Below are positions 24,301-30,690 of a DNA stretch of 30,988 bases, in pieces; the stretch's first letter is position 1; each line of letters opens with the position of its first letter. The translations under genes and the position numbers were made by a program. This DNA comes from Sphacelaria rigidula (taxonomy: Eukaryota > Phaeophyceae > Sphacelariales), in the NCBI GenBank assembly GCA_964200075.2, contig CAXNAA020000055.1:1-30988 (forward strand). The letters run 5' to 3'. The notes beneath the pieces were generated by a model. That model was not told where the DNA came from. It did no database searches and saw nothing but the letters and a program-made list of their open reading frames with translations.

Positions 24301-27300
24301 ATCCGGAGGTATGTGTAGATGGTGGTAGTTTGTGGGCAGCGCGTGTTGGAGAACGCCTTTCGTACATGTAACGCTTTCTTGGGAGCGTGTTCACATCATC
24401 GACAACAATGTTCTCGTGAGAGTGAGGGTTCATGATCCGATTTAGAGTGAGATGCGGTCAATTAATGGATCAATTAGTTTCAGTTCCGAAATGGCCGTCT
24501 GGGCCTGATACGAGGCCCGATATGCTTTCTGTAGGAGCTTGCCGTTGAAGCCCTTGATATCCCTGCGGAGTGGGATATCGAAGTGTAGCTGTAAGCACAC
24601 GACGGTGTTCCAGGGAAGGGAAATCACCCACAGAGTGAAAAAATGGTCGAGTTAGAGCGGATAGTGGTACTCACTCTCAATCAACATTGCTAGACTCGCA
24701 GTCTCACGAAAACATTGTCATAGTGGTTATTGAACCACAAAAAAGTGCCGGTTCTATCGGGTGTCTTACGTTGCTCAAGGGCTTTCGAGATGCTCTTATT
24801 GGGGAAGGACACGTGTGTTCCAATATGAGAGTGGTTGTCACAGGCGTCTCGTCGATACTCTAAAATGGTTGATAACTGCAGGCGCATGAATGTTGTGTGA
24901 AGCACCCACGGATTATCAGTCCTATCAGGCGAGTGAAATCCTCCTTCGGGTACCAGACAGCTAGCGAGTTGTTGATGGAGAATGGCCATCTATGAAGGTC
25001 ATGTGGGATACCGGAATCACGAGGTATCACGAAGGACGTCCTCTTCATATTATCAAAAATTACAAGGGTGTAATGGGTTCCTAAAATTGGGAAAATTGAA
25101 AGTTGAGCTCTCGAGTACCCGAAACTTGGGTAGAGGAGTATTGCAATCGTACCTAACTTTACCCTACCTATGGATGGAGTTCGGAGATCAGACCATCGCA
25201 ACACAAAATTCGGGAGTATAAATACCCGGGCATTTACCCTATTTCCAATATGCCTTAGAAGCAAGTTTTTTTTTGCCGTGCGGTTCGAAAAGGGTAGGTT
25301 ATACCGGAGTGTCCCGGTCCTGTTTCTTGTTGCGTGGTTGGTTTGCCTGTGTTTCTTTCCTCGCACGCTTTATCTATATCCGTTTTGCTTCTGTTTCATG
25401 TCATTAGTAATCATAATGGTAGGTGGCCTCGTTTCATTGCACGTGTACGGTTTTATTTTCTCTTTCGTCATGCTCTAGCTCCTCCCTTTTATCCCCGGAG
25501 TGAGTCCGTAGTCTGGAGGGATCAAGCCATCTCTCCCATCTTTCCCATCTCTCCCTCGGTAATTGCAGGTTCAGTCTTATAACGCGTTGATCACGGCCTG
25601 CGGGCGTGCGAAGCAGTGGCAGCTGGCTCTCATGGTGCTTCAGCTCATGCCATCGAAGAGCGTGGAGCCGGATTTAATATCGTACAACGCTGCGCTCGCC
25701 GCCCTAGAAAAGGTATACAGTGTGTTGTCATCCAAATCATGCTGGACGCCATTCTACATATTTCGGTATATGTGGGCGCAGCGGAGGTCACACACGACGA
25801 GGAAGGCCAACACGGGAGTTTTTCATATATTTTATTTTTTTATAGTACTCCACCTTCCTCCTGCGGGGCTTGCCTCGTTTTTTTTTTATCGCGAGAGAGG
25901 GTCAGCATCTTCTTTCCCTCGTCGACCCTGAAGTTGAAGTTTTGTGTACCCACGATATGGTCGCTCTCCGCTGTTGAGCAAGGTGTGAGAAAAAATCCCA
26001 GATCGTGTGACTGCACCGGAATACGAACCCACGACTCAGCCGTCAGAAGATCTCGAGGGTACCAACTGAGACACCGAGGCAACCGTATACAGTATGCATG
26101 TGCGAAGGTAACCCTCGTTCGCGGTATGCGCGGTAAATGAGGGCCGGCTGTGCGGTCCTTATAAAGTGCGGTCGGTACCCTTTCCCGCCATTATTTTTTT
26201 CGTCTCGCGTTTTTTCCCCCCCCCTCCGGTCGTGTAACGGGTGAAGCTATGAACCAGTAGAACGGAAGGGTGCGGCAATCATGACGAAGAAAAAGACTGA
26301 ATGCTGACGACCTCGTGCCACCGTAGTACAGTAATGCCTCGGGGCCATTTCATGTTCAGTTGTCGGCGGTGTTGACGATCCCGACATGAGTTATTCGGGG
26401 GATCTGTGACGCCAGCAGGTTGCTAGGACTGGAGCGTCTAATGCTGTTGAGGGACTCCCCAGTTCCACTGGCCTCAGGTTTCAGTTGTTAGCCTTCACAG
26501 CACCTTTCATTATCCTGGAGTGCCACTCAGGCGGCTCCATAAACCACATCAGGGTATCACCCCTGTGTCCATGTCATGATCCATATAATCACTACAGATC
26601 CCAAGTCATCATCCATAATATCACTATATACTCAACGTGACGGCGTGATTTCGTCACAGATCTGAAGAGTCGTCGTCTAGGATTGAAACACTGCTTACTG
26701 CAATGCAGTAGCTGTAGTGTAGATACACGAGTGCCTCTACTTCCGAGGTGCTTCTTCTGATCGCGGGCCCCTCCTTTACGGAGATGTGAATGGCCTTGCA
26801 CGACCGCTCGTCTGGTACTTTGGTCCCAATCTACTGCAACAAAGCCTGAGCCCTATTTGATGGCAGTCAGTATTTGTTGCACTACAAGTATACCGCATCA
26901 CTGCGGGGCCCTCATTTTACCGACATGTCTCCAAGAATAGCCGAAAAGTCGTCACTCCGGGGTGATACTCTTGGAGGGGGTGATGAACTACGTGCTGGTG
27001 ACCTACATCGTCGTGTACGTACCGGTATGTCATCACACGGTGGACATGGATCGCTCTTCGACCCGCTCATCAAACATTGGAATTGACGGAGGTATACATG
27101 TTAAACATATGCTGTGCTCGTTTTTTATCCTTTTCACTGCGAAATGGGCATTGTCCAGGCAGTCCTCGTGTGTGCATGCCAGCCCGAACGCGTGCACATG
27201 ACTTCGTCTTCAATCGCTTTGCAGGGTCGAGGCCGCAATCCCCCCATTTTTCTTTCCACAGTTTTTACGCACCCTCTCCGTTTTTGTTTTCGGGGGTACG

Positions 27301-27447
27301 TGCCCTATTTTGTTCTTGGTGCTGGGGATATAAGTATATGCAACCTTTTGCCTTTCTTTATTGTCGGAAAATGTGCCCCCCCCGCCCCCCCCCCCCCCCC
27401 CAAGAAGAAATCGGTACTGCTGCTGCTTGCTACATGCACTTCTGGCA

Positions 27448-27495
<48 letters not shown>

Positions 27496-28453
27496 ATCGC
27501 TGAAGGTGGACGAGAAGAAAGGAAACGTATTTCGTACGTGCATCGAGCATGCTATACTGTAGCGTGACGCCGTACTCTTGAGTTTTTACTTGCACGAGCA
27601 GACAGAGGTACTAGCCTGCAGCAACCGTTTTTGAGAAACCGGCGCCGTAAGTCATCGATCGATTGTCGCGTGTTGACTGGTCCTCCCATGAATCCAGCCG
27701 CTGTCACAAATGTAGGTCCCGCAATCTAGAATGACGATCACGATGTGAAGCTCGAAGACTTTTTGAAACAAACGTCAACTCCGCTTGTTTGTGACGTGAA
27801 CATGCGCGCATGTGTGCGTTTTTCCTGTACCACTCTCTGAAACGGGGGGACATGAAAACACCAAACAGTCTGGACAGTGGCAATTGGCGCGGCAACTATT
27901 GGAATCCATGCTGGACTCCCCACAGTCAGTGAAGGGGCTCGACACGGCAGCAAAAGATGATCGTCGAGGGCGCAAAACCAAGAAGGACGGCACCTATATG
28001 GGTCTCTCCTCGGACGTTGTCCGACAGCTCAGGCTGTTTGTGGGAGGGGCAGAGGAAGCTGGGAGCGGGGCGATCCTCGGTGAAACGGCGGCTCTCACGG
28101 CGGCTGGGATGAAGATTCCACGTCCCGACGGTATAAGTTTCCACGTCGTGCTGAAGGCCCTTCTGAACGCGGGTCGATGGACGGACGCCATGGAGGTTTT
28201 GACCAAGATGAATGATGAGCAGTGAGTTCATTGACTTTTCATCCTCCCCCCCCCCCCCCCCACCGTTGCGTTCCCTTTCACTCAGCTTCGTTTTCCTATG
28301 TATGTATGTTTGTTTGTTTGTCGTTCTCAGCTTCCTGTTCTGCATGTCTTGTACTTGAAAGGCTAATCGTTTCTGGAAACCCCATGGCTGTGCAGTGAGG
28401 GAGTTGGTCTCACTCAAGTCAACGTGGTACATGGCTGCACTGGTAAAGAGTAG
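9023..28453 (+). CDS. P-class pentatricopeptide repeat (PPR) protein, about 12 exons
   Basis: The coding sequence joins 9023-9669, 11598-11873, 15461-15575, 17408-17515, 18027-18202, 18779-18881, 20653-20807, 21509-21701, 24189-24308, 25569-25712, 27869-28221 and probably 28396-28453, about 800-825 residues in all. PPR proteins bind organelle RNA through stacked helical hairpins and act in processing, stability, editing or translation. I count 13-14 repeats of the form YNAxIxACxKxGQWxxALxLLxxM. Most are exactly 35 residues after splicing, which confirms the junctions. Repeat 8 is stretched to about 50 residues, and repeat 12 carries a long charged insert. No DYW, E or SMR domain is visible in what was rebuilt. 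The N-terminal ~225 residues are low-complexity and charged and may carry an organelle presequence. Start alternatives are 8993, 9023 (context CCACCATG) and 9161. The C-terminus is uncertain. Organelle and target RNA are unknown. Confidence 0.92.
10456..10685. mobile_element. Small TIR element nested in repeat family A
   Basis: Inverted ends CACGGTTAGGACAAAT (10457-10472) and ATTTGTCCTAACCGTG (10670-10685) are flanked by CAAGCTT at 10449-10455 and 10686-10692. The other copy of the host repeat has a single, uninterrupted AAAGCTTCAT at about 30908, so it shows the empty site. A gap (10606-10615) hides part of the interior. Confidence 0.65.
10606..10615. other. Assembly gap (10 N)
   Basis: Ten Ns within the nested TIR element of PPR intron 1. 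The true length is unknown. Confidence 0.99.
11598..11873 (+). CDS. PPR gene exon 2: first repeats
   Basis: Encodes KLTNKLRRLGSVGQWGEAL, a partial leading repeat, then an acidic spacer and repeat 1 (TVIYNATLAALSKCGRW through GVERD, 35 residues), and opens repeat 2 (TITFSSAISA). The donor is GTGAGT in phase 2. Confidence 0.93.
12333..12557. repeat. Foldback MITE family 1, copy c (PPR intron 2)
   Basis: The left end AAATTTTGACACGATTTACA is the imperfect inverted match of the right end (CATCGTGTCAAAATTTCG). The interior has CTCGTAAGTTATTGATGA and facing CCCCCC and GGGGGG tracts. Confidence 0.6.
12679..12905. repeat. Foldback MITE family 1, copy d (PPR intron 2)
   Basis: The left end has GATGTACAGGACGTATGTGC and the right end the complement-like ACACGTCCTGGACATCGT. 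The interior carries CTCGTGAGTTATCGGCGACC, shared with copy a, and ACTCACGGGAATGAATAAAT. It is the clearest hairpin of the four. Confidence 0.65.
13215..13403. repeat. MITE family 2, copy a (PPR intron 2)
   Basis: The ends TTCCACACCTTGGACA and TGTCTAGGGTGTGGAA are inverted. The interior also folds: ACAAGTACTGCATGAATA faces TTTATGCAGTACATTTCTCG. It aligns by eye with the copy at 29.1-29.3 kb. Confidence 0.6.
14930..15172. repeat. MITE family 3, copy a (PPR intron 2)
   Basis: Contains CGGAAACTTGGATAAGAGAG, CGTACCTAACTTTACCC and CAACACAAAATTCGGGAG in the same order as the copy at 25.06-25.25 kb. The ends carry GGGTATTT and the complementary AAATACCC-type motif. Confidence 0.55.
15461..15575 (+). 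CDS. PPR gene exon 3: repeats 2-3
   Basis: Begins CGRGNQWAKALELLAQM, completing repeat 2 to 35 residues with exon 2 across a 3.6-kb intron, and ends SIVYCNAITACAK. The acceptor is AAACAAG and the donor is GTGCGT, phase 0. Confidence 0.92.
15932..16010 (+). repeat. Dispersed direct repeat, copy 1 (PPR intron 3)
   Basis: Shares GATCTTGCAT, GTAGTCA and ACACCATTGACCTCGCATCC with 16439-16520, about 500 bases away in the same intron. No coding meaning is evident. Confidence 0.55.
16439..16520 (+). repeat. Dispersed direct repeat, copy 2 (PPR intron 3)
   Basis: Second copy of the 15.93-kb repeat. It runs straight into a long G tract. Confidence 0.55.
16519..16785 (+). repeat. G-rich tract with a duplicated segment around an assembly gap
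   Basis: G runs flank a repeated segment containing TTTGCTGCTTGCCCTAGTCG and GAGACGGAGCACCGTCCC, present at about 16549-16615 and 16713-16776, with ten Ns at 16620-16629 between. The strand is G-quadruplex-prone. The duplication may be real or an assembly artefact. Confidence 0.6.
16620..16629. other. Assembly gap (10 N)
   Basis: Ten Ns between two G-rich duplicated segments of PPR intron 3. The true length is unknown. Confidence 0.99.
17408..17515 (+). CDS. PPR gene exon 4: repeats 3-4
   Basis: Encodes GKQWRIARTLLNEM through QRCYNAAMDACAR (36 codons). It finishes repeat 3 and starts repeat 4. The acceptor is ATAATAG and the donor is GTAAGT, phase 0. Confidence 0.92.
18027..18202 (+). CDS. 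PPR gene exon 5: repeats 4-5
   Basis: Encodes AGKQQEAMSLLLEM, closing repeat 4, and all of repeat 5 (SISYLAVISACSRVGDW through VEPD), ending in phase 2 at GTGAGT. Repeat 4 has Gln instead of the usual Trp in the GQW position. Confidence 0.93.
18281..18313 (+). repeat. (GTTGCT)n short tandem repeat in PPR intron 5
   Basis: Five units of GTTGCT starting near 18281, followed by ATT and GTTACT-like triplets. Confidence 0.85.
18779..18881 (+). CDS. PPR gene exon 6: repeat 6
   Basis: Encodes CYSAAIAACGNGQQWDAALR through GITPNE. The phase-2 acceptor GAGGCAG restores the codon split at 18202. The donor is GTGAGA, phase 0. Confidence 0.93.
19643..19995 (-). mobile_element. tRNA-derived SINE, copy 1 (antisense in PPR intron 6)
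   Basis: On the minus strand the element starts with a tRNA-like head. An A-box-like TGGCTCAGTTGG lies at 19983-19972 and a B-box-like GGGTTCAATCC at 19940-19930. CGCCCCG and CGGGGCG could form the outer stem. The body runs leftwards and matches copy 2 over about 350 bases, including CCCAGATC, TCGTCGACC, TCGCGAGAG and CGGTATATGTGGG blocks (plus-strand reading). No clear target duplication was found. Confidence 0.7.
20653..20807 (+). CDS. PPR gene exon 7: repeats 7-8
   Basis: Encodes FCYNAAISACGKTGQFQLAI through WPD (repeat 7, 37 residues) and IVTYNAIIDACGKSG of repeat 8. The acceptor is ACAACAG and the donor is GTGTGT, phase 2. Confidence 0.93.
21509..21701 (+). CDS. PPR gene exon 8: repeats 8-9
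   Basis: Begins WKLALDVLHKLL. Repeat 8 is then lengthened by a basic, Pro/Gly/Ser-rich insert of about 15 residues before PKPD. Repeat 9 follows (ATTYASAITACKAGKQW). The donor is GTGTGT, phase 0. Confidence 0.93.
22378..22697. repeat. Element related to the nested 10.46-kb TIR element (PPR intron 8)
   Basis: The inverted ends contain TTGTCCG and CGGACAA, with TACCGTACGA and TCGTACGTG just inside. The interior shares CCCAGGTACGCGGAATAGCG and TTTCGAGCAATCAG-type strings with 10.55-10.64 kb. Part of it (GTCATTCTCCACAAAGTAGAC) also resembles 18.53-18.55 kb. Confidence 0.45.
24189..24308 (+). CDS. PPR gene exon 9: repeats 9-10
   Basis: Encodes GVAPT, ending repeat 9 at 35 residues, and repeat 10 (QDVFQAAIACCSSVGRW through GHDPE, 35 residues). 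Repeat 10 is the most divergent, with Gln at code position 5. The donor is GTATGT. Confidence 0.92.
25060..25251. repeat. MITE family 3, copy b (PPR intron 9)
   Basis: Shares CCGAAACTTGGGTAGAGGAG, CGTACCTAACTTTACCC and CAACACAAAATTCGGGAG with copy a, with a different spacer. Confidence 0.55.
25569..25712 (+). CDS. PPR gene exon 10: repeats 11-12
   Basis: Encodes VQSYNALITACGRAKQWQLA through VEPD (repeat 11, 35 residues) and LISYNAALAALEK of repeat 12. The donor GTATAC is immediately abutted by a SINE insertion whose target duplication contains it. Confidence 0.93.
25713..25721 (+). repeat. Target-site duplication, left copy (also splice donor)
   Basis: GTATACAGT directly follows the AAG that ends exon 10. 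The same nine bases recur at 26085-26093 beyond the SINE. Confidence 0.8.
25722..26084 (-). mobile_element. tRNA-derived SINE, copy 2 (antisense at the exon 10 donor)
   Basis: Same head and body as copy 1. The A box, TCTCAGTTGG, lies within 26073-26062 and the B-box-like GGGTTCGTATTCC at 26030-26018, both on the minus strand. The element is flanked by a perfect 9-base duplication, GTATACAGT, at 25713-25721 and 26085-26093, which marks its exact insertion site. The left copy is the exon 10 splice donor. Confidence 0.8.
27446..27494 (+). repeat. (CA)n microsatellite in PPR intron 10
   Basis: About 24 CA units with one interruption near the start (ACATACAC). A long C run lies about 50 bases upstream. 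Confidence 0.95.
27869..28221 (+). CDS. PPR gene exon 11: repeat 12 with long insert, repeat 13
   Basis: Begins SGQWQLARQLLESM, continuing repeat 12. About 60-65 charged residues follow, including a Lys/Arg cluster near RRGRKTKKDG, before IPRPD. Repeat 13 follows (GISFHVVLKALLNAGRW, then AMEVLTKMNDE). The donor is GTGAGT, phase 2; reading through gives a stop at once. Confidence 0.9.
28396..28453 (+). CDS. PPR gene exon 12 (tentative C-terminus)
   Basis: The acceptor TGTGCAG joins exon 11 in frame and gives HEGVGLTQVNVVHGCTGKE before TAG at 28451-28453. This loosely resembles a further PPR boundary (GV...VNVVHGC). Two alternatives exist. Exon 11 could join directly to 28839-28920 (ending at TAG 28918-28920). 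Or a donor inside this exon (GTAAAG at 28443) could lead to the same 28839 acceptor. Neither downstream peptide looks like a PPR. Confidence 0.4.
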
Positions 28454-29114
28454 GTACAACAGTGATGGGGTTCCGTGTCGATCGCCTTCATCAATACAAG
28501 AGTTATTGGAGATTTGTGTCGACAACTACCAGTGCATCAACAATCTAGACAATTCATTCAGCCACGAGCGGCGAGGGCGTAGCACGAGCTAAAACGGCCG
28601 CTCCAGCTGAGTGAGGGACGTCGCCGGAGGCTAAACAATACGGTACGCGTTTTAGCTTCATCTCTGTTGAAAATCGGGCCCCGTGACTCGTCGCCTGTGA
28701 GAAGCGTTTTGTGCGCATGAACTTTAATTTTGCCGGGAAATGTGGTGGCAAATATGTCGGCAGTCACGATCTATCCAGTATCGTTTGATGCTTTCTGAGA
28801 ATCGTCGGGGTCACTGTCAGACGTTGAGCTGTTGGCAGGTGTCCCCTCCCGAGTGGGGCTGTTGTTCATGCTCCTGGTCTCCCGCTTGGGGCCCGCCGCT
28901 GCTGCCTCAGTGCGCGCTAGCCTGTGAAAATGTTACAGCCAAACGAAGACAACAATGACGTATATATTCAGTGTAAAATGACTAAGCATGCGTAGAGATA
29001 ACACGGGGCAAATATGAAGGGCACGCAAGACTAGGCTGTTGAGACAACTATCGTGAACTCTAGACTCACATCTGAGCGTTTCGATCGCTTGTTGAGAAAC
29101 CGCGTTACAACTCC
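28454..29114. other. 3' flank of the PPR gene, no other gene seen
   Basis: Should include the PPR 3' untranslated region or an alternative last exon beginning at 28839. Nothing else is recognisable. Confidence 0.5.
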
Positions 29115-29328
29115 AGAGTCGAAAATTATTGACACGCTTGACAATATATGATCAAGAATTGCAAACGACAAGAAGTGTACTGGATAAAGTACAGGTCTGT
29201 TGCAACTGGTCGAATATATAGCCAATAGATGCCGTCAATAGTTGCAGTAGGCCTTTACTTTATCCAGTACACTTCTTGTGCTATTGCATCTGTTGACCAT
29301 ACTCTGTCCAGAGTGTAAAATCATTCCA
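29115..29328. repeat. MITE family 2, copy b (3' flank)
   Basis: AGAAGTGTACTGGATAAAGT at about 29171 is the inverted partner of ACTTTATCCAGTACACTTCT at about 29258. The outer parts (TTGACAATATATGATCAA and GACCATACTCTGTCC) match copy a. Confidence 0.65.
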
Positions 29329-29621
29329 AGAATCGTTGCACTCTTTTTTTTTTCCGTCTCTTCTTCTCGTACCAATAACTGTCGAACAAGACACTCCAAA
29401 CGACCAAGAAATATTGAAATAATGCGAGCTAGGTCAGCTGAAAAGCGGCTGAACGTTGTCCACACTACAGCTTCCCCAGTTTCCAGAATGAACCCGATGT
29501 AATAAGCATATTACTGTGAAGTGCAGACCGCCCTGGTTACACACGGCACCGCCGCTGAATGAAATAAATAAATAAAATGTTCTGCATAATAACCTTAACG
29601 ACGGACGAAAAAAAAGAGAAT

Positions 29622-29696
29622 CTGTCGGGATTCGAACTCATGACCTCCATGATTGAAGTCTCCCGTATCACTTGAATAATGGGGACGCGGCTGTGT
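29622..29696 (-). repeat. tRNA-like relic, probably a SINE head
   Basis: The minus strand shows an A-box-like TATTCAAGTGATA (29678-29666) and a perfect B-box-like GAGTTCGAATCCC (29639-29627) at near-tRNA spacing. The outer stem does not pair, so it is not an intact tRNA gene. A TTTATTTATTTATTT tract further along the minus strand may be a tail. Confidence 0.4.
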
Positions 29697-29891
29697 CACA
29701 CAAAACGTTACACGCACGACCCAGTTCGACAACCCTTGAGCTGAAATGTCACGAAGGCCTTTTGCATCCAGGGAAATGACACACTGCGGGAGCAGCTGCA
29801 GATTCTCCTATTTTTCCTGGACTTATGCAAGGGTGCCCGAAACAAATCCCAGACTCTATGTTTCCCCCCCCCCCACTCCCCCTCCGGCGGT

Positions 29892-30291
29892 CCGAAAATA
29901 GGGTTGAAAAACAAAACGAGGTTCAACTCTAAAGCTGTGTTTTCCCCGACCTAAATTCGTGATAAATGACTTTCATACGGACGCCGTCATCCCTCCCGAC
30001 CTTCCCAAGACTATTTCGGAGGATTTATAGCCTTCCGTTCCCCCAAAGGGTATGTGCGAAAGCAGACTTTTGCCTCGATTTCGGGGTGAAAAAAGGGCGT
30101 TTTTTTCGTCCCAAAAATCGTGCTTTCGCATATATCCTGTGGGCGTACTGAAGGCTAGAATTCCCCGAGATAGTGTTGGGAAGGTCGGGAGGGATGAGGT
30201 CGTCCGTATGAAATTCATTTGTCATAAATTGAGGTGAGCGAGAGCACGGCTTTCAAGTTGAACCTCGTTTTGTTTTTCGACCCCATTTTCT
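29892..30291. repeat. Long foldback element, two arms of about 190 bases
   Basis: The left arm (from GAAAATAGGGTTGAAAAACA) and the right arm are near-complete inverse complements for about 190 bases. Shared strings include AACAAAACGAGGTTCAAC, TTTCATACGGACG and TCATCCCTCCCGACCTTCCC. The loop is about 5 bases, near 30097, so a transcript would fold into a long hairpin. Confidence 0.75.
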
Positions 30292-30385
30292 AGAATTCCC
30301 TGTTTTCGATAGTTGACTCTGTCTGCCACCACAAGATGCGACGTACAGAGGACGCAAATTGGCGGCACACGTGGCTATTTCGCCA

Positions 30386-30690
30386 CCTCCGAATATGCCT
30401 CCGAAGAGATGAGCGGTCATCAAGAGGCAAAACAAGCCTCCGGAGTCCTTGAATCCCCCTGGAGGAAACCAAAGACCCCCGCTCTGGAGGGCGGCGCACC
30501 CCTCCCTCGGAGGAGTTTGGGGGTAGGAAAATGCCTCCAGAGGGATGCGCGCCCTTCCGAAGGCGAGAACAAGCCTTCAGGGCGTTCAATCTCTCTGAAG
30601 GAAAGCAAAAACTACACTTCCAGAGGCATTTCATTCCTCTGGAGGCGTTTAAACCCTCGGAAGGCTCGAAAATTGACCGTTCTAGAGGAA
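30386..30690. repeat. Periodic array of short imperfect palindromes
   Basis: At least a dozen 8-11-base units of the form CCTYYRRAGG recur every 18-39 bases, most at 18-29: CCTCCGAAG (30398), CCTCCGGAG (30437), CCTGGAGG (30458), CTCTGGAGG (30482), CCTCGGAGG (30505), CCTCCAGAGG (30534), CCTTCCGAAGG (30553), GCCTTCAGGGC (30573), CTCTCTGAAGG (30591), CTTCCAGAGG (30617), CCTCTGGAGG (30636) and CCTCGGAAGG (30655). The matching block of copy 1 of the family lacks it. Confidence 0.6.

Noticed and set aside
23705-24301. Plus-strand frame of 198 codons
   Set aside because: Runs through exon 9 out of frame; only the other frame continues the PPR repeats.
27210-27595. Frames encoding Cys-Val or Thr-His repeats
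   Set aside because: Translations of a CA microsatellite and a C tract.
27926-28525. Minus-strand frame of 199 codons
   Set aside because: Antisense of PPR exon 11 and the following intron; low-complexity Gly run from a C tract.
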